Assembly: GCF_039543245.1 (NCBI RefSeq)
Contig: NZ_BAABJJ010000001.1
Location: 1 to 64,000, forward strand
Reading direction: 5' to 3'
Length of the DNA stretch: 64,000 nucleotides
Origin: Algibacter_G agarivorans
Lineage (GTDB): Bacteria > Bacteroidota > Bacteroidia > Flavobacteriales > Flavobacteriaceae
A program made the translations under genes and the position numbers. Positions 1 through 7,516 of the stretch are shown here, in pieces. How positions within the stretch are numbered: position 1 is the first letter of the stretch; every line of letters starts with the position of its first letter. The notes beneath the pieces were generated by a model. It did not search any database. It saw only the letters and a list, made by a program, of their open reading frames with translations, and had not been told where the DNA came from.

Positions 1-71
1 GGGGTTTGTTTATTCTAATTTACGAATTATATCGCTGATTTACAAGTATTTGTGTGTATCTGAAAGTGCCT

Positions 72-107
72 AAAAAACCCACATAAAAATAATTTATGTG
101 GGTTTTT
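72..107. terminator. Bidirectional hairpin terminator
   Basis: A near-perfect inverted repeat (AAAACCCACATAAA / TTTATGTGGGTTTT) with a short AT loop, flanked by A-runs on one side and T-runs on the other, so it can work on both strands. It lies just downstream of the minus-strand gene ending at 128. Seen directly; function inferred. Confidence 0.75.
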
Positions 108-127
108 CTATAAAGAAAACAAAATGT

Positions 128-397
128 TTAACTCACTTTCTGTTTTTCTTTCATTTTTTCTAGCAACATTAACTCATGCTGGATTTCTTCTTTTCTTTTA
201 TTGAATTTCCTCACTTTTTCATCAATCATTTCCTGATGCTTAATACGCTCTTGGCGTCTTAACTCTAAGCGCTCTAATTCTTTCTTTTCTTCTTTCTTTT
301 GCTTTATTTTTTGCATAGCTACAGACAAATAAGAATAGCCATATATGCTTAAAAACAATAGTGCAATAATTCCTAATATTACGTAACCGTTTTCCAT
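128..397 (-). CDS. Small membrane-anchored coiled-coil protein
   Basis: An 89-residue protein with one hydrophobic segment near the N-terminus (about residues 5-27, rich in I, L, V, F) followed by a highly charged K/E/R/Q-rich region (about 30-88) that should form a single long helix or coiled coil. This pattern suggests a bitopic inner-membrane protein with a cytoplasmic coiled tail. I do not recognise a named family and no catalytic motif is visible. It starts at an ATG with no overlapping neighbour and is followed by a strong terminator, so it is probably a monocistronic gene. Function unknown; that it is a real gene is fairly likely from the clean membrane-plus-coil architecture. Confidence 0.6.
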   Translation of the reverse strand: MENGYVILGIIALLFLSIYGYSYLSVAMQKIKQKKEEKKELERLELRRQERIKHQEMIDEKVRKFNKRKEEIQHELMLLEKMKEKQKVS

Positions 398-612
398 ACT
401 TTTAAAATGAGGGGTTAATCAAAAAAATGATAATGTTTAAAACAAGGCATTAAATTAATGATTTTTTAATAAAACAACAAAGTTTTTGTAAATATATGCA
501 AAAGGTTGTCTCAACAAAAAATAAAAAAGGTGAAGTACTAAAAAAGAAGTTGAATGTGCAAAATAACGACAAACCGCAACCTCCTTATCAAATATAAGAT
601 ATTTAAGTTTTA

Positions 613-1008
613 TCATTTAGTAACGGTTTCCAAACCTTTAGATTCCCATTTTAATATGCCTCCCTCTAAATCGTAGATTTTAGAAAAACCAGCTTTCTCA
701 AATTCAATAATACTTTCATTACTGCGTTTTCCTGAACGGCAATAAATATAAACTGGTTTTTTTTTATTTAGCTTACTAATATTGCTAGAAAAATCTTCTG
801 ATAAAAAATCAATATTTACAGCATTGGCTATATGTCCAGCTATATACTCACTTGGTTTTCTAACATCAATAAGCAGTATTGAATCATTATTTATAGACAA
901 TTGAAATTCCTCCGAAGTAAGGCGAGTAGCTTTTGTATTAGTTGTATTTTGACAATTAAAGGTCAATACACTTAAAAGCAAACATATATGAATTAAAAAT
1001 CTTTTCAT
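613..1008 (-). CDS. Rhodanese-like domain lipoprotein
   Basis: A 131-residue exported rhodanese. Residues 1-19 form a signal peptide ending in a lipobox-like LTFNC, so the protein is probably lipid-anchored at Cys19. The rest is one rhodanese domain: the conserved LLIDVRKPSEY segment (about 45-55), GHI..A.NID (about 58-67) and the active-site loop CRSGKRS (about 90-96), with Cys90 the expected persulfide carrier. Single-domain rhodaneses move sulfane sulfur between donors such as thiosulfate and thiol acceptors; the physiological partner cannot be told from sequence. It sits beside a second, cytoplasmic rhodanese and two thioredoxin-fold proteins on the same strand, which suggests a periplasmic or cytoplasmic thiol/sulfur neighbourhood. 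Confidence 0.85.
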   Translation of the reverse strand: MKRFLIHICLLLSVLTFNCQNTTNTKATRLTSEEFQLSINNDSILLIDVRKPSEYIAGHIANAVNIDFLSEDFSSNISKLNKKKPVYIYCRSGKRSNESIIEFEKAGFSKIYDLEGGILKWESKGLETVTK

Positions 1009-1105
1009 TTGTTTATATTTATTGGTTTTTTAATAGTCAAATATTACATCTATTTAATCATTTTACTTGGTATCAAGTTTTAGTTAAGCATGTTTCATAA
1101 AAAAA

Positions 1106-1423
1106 CTAATCAATGTCAACAATATCCCCAGTCCATTGTAACATACCGCCTTCAAGGTTGAATGCGTTTTCAAAACCGAGTTGTTCCATAATTTTACATG
1201 CTTGACCACTTCTATTTCCAGAACGACAATACACATAGTAACTTTTACTTTTGTCAAGATCTTCAATGTCATGAATAAATTCTTGACCCTTATATATATC
1301 TATATGAATAGCGTTTGGTATAATACCATCAGCAACTTCAGCTTCTGTCCTTACATCTAAAACAACTGCATTATCATCGTTTGCTAATTGCTCAGTCCAT
1401 TCTTCTTGTGTTAAATCTTCCAT
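1106..1423 (-). CDS. Rhodanese-like domain protein (cytoplasmic)
   Basis: A 105-residue single rhodanese domain without a signal peptide. It has the VVLDVRTEAEV segment (about 20-30), IPNAIHIDI (about 35-43) and the catalytic loop CRSGNRSG (about 65-72), Cys65 being the predicted persulfide-forming residue, and it ends with the family-typical GFENAFNLEGGMLQW. The length is normal for GlpE/PspE-like stand-alone rhodaneses. It is probably a paralogue of the lipoprotein rhodanese just downstream, with similar motifs but low overall identity. Role in sulfur transfer or cyanide detoxification is known for the family; the actual substrate is not predictable here. Confidence 0.85.
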   Translation of the reverse strand: MEDLTQEEWTEQLANDDNAVVLDVRTEAEVADGIIPNAIHIDIYKGQEFIHDIEDLDKSKSYYVYCRSGNRSGQACKIMEQLGFENAFNLEGGMLQWTGDIVDID

Positions 1424-1481
1424 GTTTTCTTTAAAATAATATATCCGACAAAATTAATACATCTAAAACTATAGACGAAAA

Positions 1482-1511
1482 AAAATCCGAAGTATTACAA
1501 CTTCGGATTTT
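1482..1511 (-). terminator. Terminator after the redoxin gene
   Basis: Stem AAAATCCGAAG / CTTCGGATTTT with an 8-nt loop. On the minus strand it is followed by a run of T, so it fits as the end of the two-gene thioredoxin-fold transcript (genes at 2160-2702 and 1535-2155). Confidence 0.7.
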
Positions 1512-1534
1512 ATCTTGCAATTTCCTTGCCCTTT

Positions 1535-2155
1535 TTAAACCTTAATAGAACAACCAATGGCTTTTGTTTCTTTCAACTCAATTTCTTTACCATTCAATAG
1601 AGCTTTAACGGCATTTTCCAAATATTTTTCCTTAACAGCTTCGGGGTTTCTAGAACTATCATCTATAGCGCCTATATATTTAACTACTAATCCCTTTTTT
1701 GTTTTTTGTAGCACATAATTATGAGGTGTTTTTTTAGCTCCAAACTTAGGGTATACCTTCTGTCCTTTATCTACTAAATAAGGAAATGTAAATTCCTTTT
1801 CTTTAGCTCTTTTTTGCATGGCTTCAAAGCTATCACCAGGTTTTGTATTGGGGTTATTTGGGTTTATGGCAATAACGGGATATCCTTTTGAAGCATATTT
1901 TTTATTAAGCGCAATTATCCTGTCTTCGTATGCAACAGAAAAAGGACATGTATTACAAGTAAAGATAAGAATGAAACCTTTAGAATCTTTATAATCCGCT
2001 AAAGACAGCATTTTTCCATCAATATTTTTTAATGAGAAATCTTCAACAACATCACCAATTTTGTAACCATGGCCATGAACGGTTTTAGAGTTTATAAAAG
2101 CACTGGATACTATCACAAAAACTACAACTGTACAAATTTTTACTATCTTTTTCAT
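1535..2155 (-). CDS. Exported thioredoxin-fold redoxin (AhpC/TSA-like)
   Basis: A thioredoxin-like redoxin with an N-terminal signal peptide (KIVKICTVVVFVIVSSAF). The start at 2155 is preferred over an in-frame ATG at 2197, because the upstream one would run into the neighbouring gene. The domain begins with GDVVEDFSLKNIDGK, then a strand-loop with the redox site CNTCPFS (CxxC), and continues with the AINPNNP region and a cis-Pro-containing KKTPHNYVL typical of this redoxin subfamily. The expected role is a thiol-disulfide or peroxide-related reaction in the periplasm. A C-terminal single Cys (AIGCSIKV) is also present. It forms a pair with the TlpA-like gene immediately upstream (4-bp gap). 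Confidence 0.8.
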   Translation of the reverse strand: MKKIVKICTVVVFVIVSSAFINSKTVHGHGYKIGDVVEDFSLKNIDGKMLSLADYKDSKGFILIFTCNTCPFSVAYEDRIIALNKKYASKGYPVIAINPNNPNTKPGDSFEAMQKRAKEKEFTFPYLVDKGQKVYPKFGAKKTPHNYVLQKTKKGLVVKYIGAIDDSSRNPEAVKEKYLENAVKALLNGKEIELKETKAIGCSIKV

Positions 2156-2159
2156 CTGT

Positions 2160-2702
2160 TTATTTAAATTGTTTAACCTCATTTTCAAGTTCTTCATAGG
2201 TGAAAGATTTTTCGAAAAACTTACGTTCGTTTTTATTATAAATTATGGTTGCAGGTATAGAGCCAGACCAAGATTCGTCTATTTTACTAATCCATTCATT
2301 TTCGTTTGAATCATTTAAAGCTATAATTTTACTTTTCAATGCCCTTTTAGCTATGAAAGGTTTTAATTTTTTATCATATAAATGTGGGAAATCTAAACTT
2401 ACTAATATGACCTCAACGTTTTCATTATTATAATTTTCATTCAGTTTTTCAAAATAAGGCAACTCCTTAACACAAGGTGCACACCAAGTTGCCCAAAAAT
2501 TGATAACATAAATCTTATCGTCTTTTTTATTTAGAAACTTCTCTAAACCTGCGTAATCATAAACTTCCAGTTCAATATCAATTGTATTTAGTTCGTTTTC
2601 AACTACTTTTTCTGTAGCAGCTTTAAATACTTCAGCAGTTTTGTCCTTTTTCCCACAACTTATCATTAAAAGAATGACAACAGTTAATACGTTTAGTTTC
2701 AT
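2160..2702 (-). CDS. TlpA-family thiol-disulfide oxidoreductase lipoprotein
   Basis: A TlpA/ResA-like protein. I place the start at 2702 (MKLNVLTVVILLMISCG), giving a normal lipoprotein signal with Cys15 as lipid attachment; an upstream extension to 2852 reads through hydrophobic non-coding-like sequence and overlaps the trp promoter. The redox site is WCAPC inside FWATWCAPCVKEL, the hallmark of TlpA-like disulfide reductases, followed by VILVSLDFP and the SGSIPATIIY cis-Pro loop. It is expected to reduce or isomerise disulfides in the periplasm. It is adjacent to the redoxin at 1535-2155 and probably co-transcribed with it. Confidence 0.85.
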   Translation of the reverse strand: MKLNVLTVVILLMISCGKKDKTAEVFKAATEKVVENELNTIDIELEVYDYAGLEKFLNKKDDKIYVINFWATWCAPCVKELPYFEKLNENYNNENVEVILVSLDFPHLYDKKLKPFIAKRALKSKIIALNDSNENEWISKIDESWSGSIPATIIYNKNERKFFEKSFTYEELENEVKQFK

Positions 2703-2777
2703 AACCATAAAATTAATTAATAGTTCTTTGCATATCTTACAGTTTAACAAACTTTTATATAAAAAATGTTTCAAAGT

Positions 2778-2809
2778 TTTGTGTAATACTATTTTCATTT
2801 CTATATTTG
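2778..2809 (+). promoter_or_regulatory. Bacteroidota-type promoter of the trp operon
   Basis: TTTG at 2778-2781 and TATATTTG at 2802-2809 are separated by 20 bp, matching the Bacteroidota sigma-ABfr pattern (TTTG, 19-21 bp, TAnnTTTG). Transcription would start near 2816, about 27 nt before the trp leader peptide. This is the best promoter match I found in the window. Confidence 0.65.
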
Positions 2810-2812
2810 AAC

Positions 2813-2830
2813 TCCCGATAGTTATCGGGA
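2813..2830. repeat. CCCGATAGTTATCGGG-type palindrome
   Basis: A short perfect-arm palindrome (TCCCGATA / TATCGGGA) at the start of the trp leader. Related CCCGAT...ATCGGG sequences occur near 45866-45880, 45944-45958 and 47585-47600, so this is a dispersed mini-repeat. It would form a hairpin at the 5' end of the trp mRNA. Confidence 0.55.
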
Positions 2831-2842
2831 TAAAAAATAAAA

Positions 2843-2890
2843 ATGAACACAATTTTAAATAATACTGGGTGGTGGTGCTTTCGAAACTAA
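2843..2890 (+). CDS. trpL: Putative trp operon leader peptide
   Basis: A 15-codon ORF (MNTILNNTGWWCFRN, stop TAA) beginning 34 nt downstream of the predicted promoter. It has two adjacent Trp codons at positions 10-11. Trp is rare in proteins, so tandem Trp codons in a tiny ORF directly upstream of trpE, followed 45 nt later by a terminator hairpin, are the signature of ribosome-mediated trp attenuation. TCGTGAA at 2894-2900, just after the stop codon, can pair with TTCACGA at 2949-2955 in the terminator loop and descending arm, giving a candidate antiterminator. The ORF and pairing are seen; translation and regulation are inferred. Confidence 0.65.
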   Translation: MNTILNNTGWWCFRN

Positions 2891-2935
2891 TCTTCGTGAA
2901 GTAAAACCCTAGTATATTTAAAACTTAAAATATTC

Positions 2936-2967
2936 AAAAGGCTTGTCATTCACGACAAGCCTTTTTT
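2936..2967 (+). terminator. trp attenuator terminator
   Basis: Stem AAAAGGCTTGTC / GACAAGCCTTTTTT with the loop ATTCAC, ending in a T-run. It lies after the leader peptide and before trpE. It can also act on the minus strand (A-run on the left). Its loop and 3' arm overlap the candidate antiterminator partner at 2949-2955. Confidence 0.7.
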
Positions 2968-2979
2968 ATTTAAAAGTTT

Positions 2980-3359
2980 GTCATTTCCGCGAAGGCGGAA
3001 AACCTAAAAAACGAAATGTATAATGATGAAATATTTTATGTATATATAATCTCTAACAAAAAAGATGGCATTATATACATTGGAATGACTGCAGATATAA
3101 AACAAAGAATGACTCAATACAAAAAGAAATATACTAAAGGATTTGCAAACAAACACAACCTAAACACTTTAGTTTATTATGAAAAATTTGAATTTGCACT
3201 TGAAGCAATAAAAAGAGAAAAGCAAATCAAGAAATGGAATAGACTATGGAAAACAACTCTTATTAACGATTTAAATCCTGATTGGAATGATTTATCCTTT
3301 TTCTTTATATAACTAAATTTGAACTAAAAAATTTCCGCCTTCGCGGAAAAGACTATGAC
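2980..3359 (+). mobile_element. GIY-YIG gene bracketed by inverted palindromic repeats
   Basis: The left copy GTCATTTCCGCGAAGGCGG (2980-2998, continuing to 3004) and the right copy TTTCCGCCTTCGCGGAAAA with terminal ATGAC (3332-3359) are in opposite orientation, each itself a hairpin with arms TTTCCGC/GCGGAAA. They enclose one small GIY-YIG nuclease gene and nothing else. The same repeat without a gene occurs at 41567-41591 and 45799-45820. The unit is wedged between the trp attenuator and trpE, so I interpret it as an inserted minimal mobile element; mobility itself is not shown. Confidence 0.6.
3016..3312 (+). CDS. GIY-YIG nuclease superfamily protein (UPF0213/YhbQ-like)
   Basis: A 98-residue single-domain GIY-YIG protein. 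The two name-giving motifs are visible as VYIIS (residues 9-13) and IYIGMT (20-25), followed by an Arg in IKQRM (about 29-33), the YEKF..ALEAIKREKQIKKWNR segment (about 55-76) with the candidate metal-binding Glu, and the terminal LNPDWNDL typical of this subfamily. Stand-alone members are usually of unknown function; some are DNA or RNA nucleases. Its ends coincide with inverted copies of a palindromic repeat, unlike a normal trp operon member. Transcription would be under the trp attenuator, because it lies between that terminator and trpE. Confidence 0.85.
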   Translation: MYNDEIFYVYIISNKKDGIIYIGMTADIKQRMTQYKKKYTKGFANKHNLNTLVYYEKFEFALEAIKREKQIKKWNRLWKTTLINDLNPDWNDLSFFFI

Positions 3360-3366
3360 TAACTTT

Positions 3367-4773
3367 ATGAAAAAATTCAGTCTTTACACGCATCACAAAA
3401 GAATATTAACAGATACCATTACACCAGTTTCTGTTTATTATAAAATACGCGATAAATACCCTAACAGTATATTGCTGGAAAGTGGTGATTATCATAGAAG
3501 TCACAAGAATTTCTCATACATCTGTTTTAACCCTATTGCTTCAATAAAGGTTGAAAATGAAGTGATTTCAGAGACCTTTCCTGATGGAAGTTCAACAAAT
3601 TTAAAAATCACAAAAGACGTTAGTGTTCCTGATGAAATTCATAAATTCACTAAAAAATTCGACACTAAATCCGAAGAAGATTTCAAGTTTATAAACAACG
3701 GTATTTTTGGCTATACCGCTTATGATGCCGTGCGTTATTTTGAAGATGTTGAAATAAGCAAAAAAGACAATTCTGTGGTTATTCCAGATATGTACTATGC
3801 GGTTTATAAAAATATTATAGCCATTAACCACTTTAAAAATGAAGCTTATATTTTTGCGCATTGCTATGAAGGCACTGAAAATAATATTGACGCGATAGAC
3901 AAACTAATAAACGTTCAAAACTTCGCATCTTATAATTTTAGTTCAAAAGGCGATATTAAATCGAACCTAACCGATAACGAGTTTAGAGAACATGTTGAAG
4001 TAGCCAGAAAACATTGTCAACGAGGAGATGTCTTTCAACTCGTATTATCAAGACGTTTTTCTCAAGAATTTTCTGGAGATGACTTTAATGTTTACCGAGC
4101 CTTAAGAAGCATTAACCCATCGCCTTACCTATTTTATTTTGACTACGGTGATTTTAAAATATTTGGCAGTTCGCCAGAAGCACAATTAATTGTGGATGAT
4201 GGATTAGCTGAAATCCATCCCATTGCTGGAACATTTAAGCGAACTGGCGATGAGGATAAAGATGAAATTTTAGCAGAAGAACTCAAAAATGACGACAAAG
4301 AAAATGCTGAACATGTCATGCTAGTCGATTTAGCCAGAAACGATTTAAGCCGACATGGAAGCGATGTAAAAGTGGTAACGTATCGCGAAGTTCAGTTTTT
4401 CTCTCATGTTATTCACTTAGTTAGTAAAGTTACAGGGCAAAAACATAATACGACCTCAACCATGCAAGTGGTTGCAGATACGTTTCCTGCAGGAACCTTA
4501 AGTGGTGCTCCAAAACACAGAGCCATGCAACTTATTGAAGATTACGAAAAAACAAGTCGCGGGTATTATGGTGGCGCAATTGGCTTCATGGATTTTGATG
4601 GCAACTTTAATCACGCTATTATGATTCGTACTTTTTTAAGTAAAGATTATAAATTAAATTGGCAAGCAGGCGCAGGATTAGTTTCAAAATCTAATCAAGA
4701 AAACGAATTACAAGAAGTTTATAATAAGTTAGGCGCATTAACGAAAGCTATTAAATTAGCAGAAGATATTTAA
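3367..4773 (+). CDS. trpE: Anthranilate synthase component I
   Basis: Converts chorismate plus ammonia (delivered by TrpG) to anthranilate, the first committed step of tryptophan synthesis. 468 residues with the N-terminal regulatory region containing the LLESG motif (about 29-33 from this start), where tryptophan binds in the family, and the C-terminal chorismate-binding domain with FQLVLSRRF, FGSSPEAQL, HPIAGTFKR, HVMLVDLARNDL, FPAGTLSGAPK and GYYGGAIGF. I choose 3367 because the in-frame ATG at 3355 lies inside the repeat that borders the GIY-YIG element. First structural gene of trpEGDCFBA. Confidence 0.95.
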   Translation: MKKFSLYTHHKRILTDTITPVSVYYKIRDKYPNSILLESGDYHRSHKNFSYICFNPIASIKVENEVISETFPDGSSTNLKITKDVSVPDEIHKFTKKFDTKSEEDFKFINNGIFGYTAYDAVRYFEDVEISKKDNSVVIPDMYYAVYKNIIAINHFKNEAYIFAHCYEGTENNIDAIDKLINVQNFASYNFSSKGDIKSNLTDNEFREHVEVARKHCQRGDVFQLVLSRRFSQEFSGDDFNVYRALRSINPSPYLFYFDYGDFKIFGSSPEAQLIVDDGLAEIHPIAGTFKRTGDEDKDEILAEELKNDDKENAEHVMLVDLARNDLSRHGSDVKVVTYREVQFFSHVIHLVSKVTGQKHNTTSTMQVVADTFPAGTLSGAPKHRAMQLIEDYEKTSRGYYGGAIGFMDFDGNFNHAIMIRTFLSKDYKLNWQAGAGLVSKSNQENELQEVYNKLGALTKAIKLAEDI

Positions 4774-4779
4774 AATTAT

Positions 4780-4856
4780 GGCGTTACCACAAGGGTCGGG
4801 CTTTCACGAGTCGCTCTCGAAAAGAGGAGCTCCAACAATCGCTCAATCCCTAACGC
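4780..4856 (+). repeat. Dispersed structured repeat, copy 1 (GGCGTTACC...CCCTAACGC)
   Basis: Begins GGCGTTACCACAAGGGTCGG and ends CAATCCCTAACGC. The ends (GGCGTTA / TAACGC) can pair, and ACC...GGGT forms an inner stem. Sister copies: 9535-9634, 33473-33623, and on the minus strand 46816-46966 and 49504-49588. The trpE-trpG gap is otherwise without genes; after the repeat there is a cagttggcagt-type low-complexity tract. Confidence 0.7.
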
Positions 4857-4951
4857 ACCAGTCCGCAGTTGGCAGTAATTAGTTAGTAGTCACTGCAAGT
4901 TTTTAAACAACAAGTCCAGAAAACATTCGTGTATTCGTGGCAATAGAAAAA

Positions 4952-5536
4952 ATGAAAAAAGTATTAGTTATAGACAATTACGACAGTTTCACATACAACT
5001 TAGTCCATTATTTAGAAGATTTAAATTGTGATGTAACAGTTGTAAGAAACGATAAATTAGCTTTAAAAGATGTGGAGCCTTTTGATAAAATTGTATTATC
5101 ACCAGGTCCTGGCATCCCAGATGAAGCAGGCTTATTAAAACCTATCATTGAAAAATATGCATCTACAAAAAGTATCTTAGGTGTATGTTTAGGACAACAA
5201 GCTATTGGCGAAGTTTTTGGTGGATCATTAATTAATTTAGAAGATGTTTATCATGGAGTTGCTACCAATGTGACTATTAGTGTTGATGATGAATATATTT
5301 TTAATGATTTAGATAAAAACATTGAAGTTGGGCGTTATCATTCATGGGTAGTTAATCCAGATTTACCTGATAGTTTAGAAGCTACTTCTTTTGATGCAAA
5401 CGGACAAGTCATGTCTTTAAGGCATAAAATTTATGATGTTAGAGGTGTGCAATATCATCCGGAATCGGTATTAACACCAGACGGCAAGAAGATATTGGAG
5501 AATTGGGTGAATTCCCCAAACCCTAAAGGGGCTTAA
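4952..5536 (+). CDS. trpG: Anthranilate synthase component II (glutamine amidotransferase)
   Basis: Class I glutamine amidotransferase that hydrolyses glutamine and passes ammonia to TrpE. About 194 residues. Seen: VIDNYDSFTYNL at the N-terminus, LSPGPGIP, the nucleophile elbow GVCLGQQAIGE with the catalytic Cys, and the His-Glu pair in VQYHPESVLTP. I prefer the ATG at 4952 (MKKVLVIDNYD) over a GTG at 4937. The last residues (NSPNPKGA) are encoded by a repeat-like tract (CCCCAAACCCTAAAGGGG), so the C-terminus appears to have been extended by repeat insertion at or near the original stop. Confidence 0.95.
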   Translation: MKKVLVIDNYDSFTYNLVHYLEDLNCDVTVVRNDKLALKDVEPFDKIVLSPGPGIPDEAGLLKPIIEKYASTKSILGVCLGQQAIGEVFGGSLINLEDVYHGVATNVTISVDDEYIFNDLDKNIEVGRYHSWVVNPDLPDSLEATSFDANGQVMSLRHKIYDVRGVQYHPESVLTPDGKKILENWVNSPNPKGA

Positions 5537-5575
5537 AAAAAGTTATCCAAATTCCCGAAAGGGGATTTTAAAAGT
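5511..5575 (+). repeat. Paired GGGG-stem repeats at the 3' end of trpG
   Basis: CCCCAAACCCTAAAGGGG and, shortly after, AATTCCCGAAAGGGGATTTT: two short hairpins of the same style. The first encodes the final residues and stop region of TrpG. The rest of the trpG-trpD gap (to 5660) includes CTGAGCGCAGTCGAAATAGAG, part of another dispersed repeat (compare 11863-11927 and 48747-48815). Confidence 0.45.
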
Positions 5576-5660
5576 GAAAAATAAAAGAATCAAATAACAA
5601 ATCAATCCCCTCTCCGAGCTTGTGCTGAGCGCAGTCGAAATAGAGAGGGCTAGAGAGAGG

Positions 5661-6653
5661 ATGAAAGACATATTAAACAGACTTATAAATCACGAAACCA
5701 TCTCAACTGAGGAGGCAAAACAGGTTATTGTTAACATATCAAATGATATGTATAACCCAAGCCAAATAACATGCTTCTTATCGGTTTATATGATGCGAAG
5801 CATTACTATAGAAGAATTAAAAGGCTTTAGAGATGCCCTTTTAGAACTTTGCGTATCCATAAACCTCAGCGACTTTAATGCTGTAGATATCGTTGGTACT
5901 GGAGGCGATGGCAAAAATACGTTCAATATCTCTACCCTATCGGCTTTTATTACCGCAGGTGCTGGTGTTAATGTTTCAAAACATGGCAACTACGGTGTAT
6001 CATCAACGTCCGGTTCATCTAATGTTATGGAAAATTTAGGAGTGAAATTTTCCAACAACGAAGATTTTTTAAAACGCTGTTTAGACAAAGCTGGAATATG
6101 CATATTACATGCACCATTATTTCATCCTGCTATGAAAAACGTTGCTCCCATTCGTCGAGAGTTAGGAGTTAAGACCTTTTTCAACATGTTAGGCCCTTTG
6201 GTTAATCCTTCATTTCCAAAAAACCAAATGCTTGGCGTTTTTAGTTTAGAGCTTTTACGTCTTTATAGTTTTATATATCAAAACACGGAAACAAACTATA
6301 ATATTGTTTATGCCTTAGATGGCTATGATGAAATTTCATTAACAGGAAAAGCAAAAATTGTTTCTAATCATACTGAAAAATTGTTTTCACCAGAAGATTT
6401 GGAACTTAACATAATTAAACAAGACGCTATTTTTGGAGGAGACTCTGTTAAAGATGCTGCAAAAATATTTGTTGATATTATTAGTGGTAACGGTACAGAA
6501 GCACAAAACAATGTTGTTTGCGCCAATGCAGGATTAGCAATTGCAACAACAAAACAAATTTCACATCAAGAGGGATTTGAAATGGCAAAAGAATCCTTGT
6601 TTTCAGGAAAAGGAAAAGCAAGTTTAGACAAATTGATTGAGTTAAGTAAATAA
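5661..6653 (+). CDS. trpD: Anthranilate phosphoribosyltransferase
   Basis: Transfers the phosphoribosyl group of PRPP to anthranilate. About 330 residues, normal for the family. Seen: the helical N-terminal domain (NRLINHETISTEEA), the PRPP-binding glycine loop DIVGTGGDGKNTFNIST, the KHGNYGVSSTSGSSNVME segment (normally KHGNRaxSSxxGsADvLEaLG), and RELGVKTFFNMLGPLVNP. The start at 5661 is chosen because the in-frame sequence upstream (from 5622) is repeat (CTGAGCGCAGTCGAAA), not domain. Fourth step enzyme placement: trpD follows trpG after a 124-bp repeat-containing gap. Confidence 0.95.
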   Translation: MKDILNRLINHETISTEEAKQVIVNISNDMYNPSQITCFLSVYMMRSITIEELKGFRDALLELCVSINLSDFNAVDIVGTGGDGKNTFNISTLSAFITAGAGVNVSKHGNYGVSSTSGSSNVMENLGVKFSNNEDFLKRCLDKAGICILHAPLFHPAMKNVAPIRRELGVKTFFNMLGPLVNPSFPKNQMLGVFSLELLRLYSFIYQNTETNYNIVYALDGYDEISLTGKAKIVSNHTEKLFSPEDLELNIIKQDAIFGGDSVKDAAKIFVDIISGNGTEAQNNVVCANAGLAIATTKQISHQEGFEMAKESLFSGKGKASLDKLIELSK

Positions 6654-6656
6654 AAA

Positions 6657-6729
6657 AAGTCCACAGTTGGCAGTATTCAGTTGGCAGTTTGCTCACTGAA
6701 GACTAAAGACTAAAGGCTAAAGACTAAAA
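6657..6729 (+). repeat. Low-complexity repeat (CAGTTGGCAGT and GACTAAA heptamers)
   Basis: Two CAGTTGGCAGT units followed by four GACTAAA-like heptamers fill the trpD-trpC gap. Related CAGTTGGCAGT tracts lie at about 4862-4895 and 33625-33668. No gene or clear hairpin is seen. Confidence 0.5.
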
Positions 6730-6730
6730 C

Positions 6731-7516
6731 ATGAATATTTTAGACAAAATAACATTAGATAAAAGAAAAGAAGTTGCGCTAAGAAAGCAACTTATTCCAA
6801 CATCTCAATTAGAGCAATCTGTTTTATTTAAAAGACCAACAGCTTCGCTTGCAGATAACTTACGTAACAGTAAGTCAGGAATTATTGCAGAACACAAACG
6901 GCGTTCACCTTCTAAATCTTTAATTAACAACACGTTAAATGTTCAAGATGTAGCAAAAGGCTATGAATCTGCAGGTGTTTGCGGGATGTCTGTTTTAACA
7001 GATGGTAAATATTTCGGTGGTTCTTTAGATGATTTACTAACCGCAAGAGCAGCTTGCAATCTACCTTTATTAAGAAAGGAATTCATTATAGATGAATACC
7101 AAATGCTTGAGGCAAAAGCCTATGGAGCAGACGTTATTTTGTTAATTGCCGCAATTCTTTCAAGACAAGAAATAAAACAATTCTCTGAGTTTGCTAAAAG
7201 TTTACATTTAGATGTGCTTTTAGAAGTTCATAACGAGGACGAATTGCATAAATCTATAATGCCCAGTTTAGATATGTTAGGTGTAAATAACAGAAACTTA
7301 AAAACGTTTGATGTTAGTTTAGATACGAGTAAAAATTTAAGTAACCTTATTCCTAATGACTTTGTAAAAGTATCAGAAAGTGGTATAAGTAACATTGAAG
7401 CGATTAAAGAATTACAACCTTATGGCTATCAAGGGTTTTTAATAGGAGAAAACTTTATGAAAACTGATAATCCAGGAGCTAGTGCAACAGAATTCATTAA
7501 AACTTTAGAAGGATGA
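6731..7516 (+). CDS. trpC: Indole-3-glycerol phosphate synthase
   Basis: Closes the indole ring from CdRP, giving indole-3-glycerol phosphate. 261 residues forming a (beta/alpha)8 barrel. Seen: IIAEHKRRSPSK (catalytic Glu/Lys strand 1), YESAGVCGMSVLTDGKYFGGS, LLRKEFIIDEYQ (catalytic Lys), GADVILLIAA, LLEVHNEDEL, LGVNNRNLKTF, VSESGIS and GFLIGENFM. Its stop overlaps the start of trpF (ATGA), implying translational coupling. Monofunctional, not fused to TrpF. Confidence 0.95.
   Translation: MNILDKITLDKRKEVALRKQLIPTSQLEQSVLFKRPTASLADNLRNSKSGIIAEHKRRSPSKSLINNTLNVQDVAKGYESAGVCGMSVLTDGKYFGGSLDDLLTARAACNLPLLRKEFIIDEYQMLEAKAYGADVILLIAAILSRQEIKQFSEFAKSLHLDVLLEVHNEDELHKSIMPSLDMLGVNNRNLKTFDVSLDTSKNLSNLIPNDFVKVSESGISNIEAIKELQPYGYQGFLIGENFMKTDNPGASATEFIKTLEG

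Noticed and set aside
1084..1272. A 62-codon minus-strand frame near the second rhodanese
   Set aside because: It overlaps the rhodanese coding sequence in another frame and has no features.
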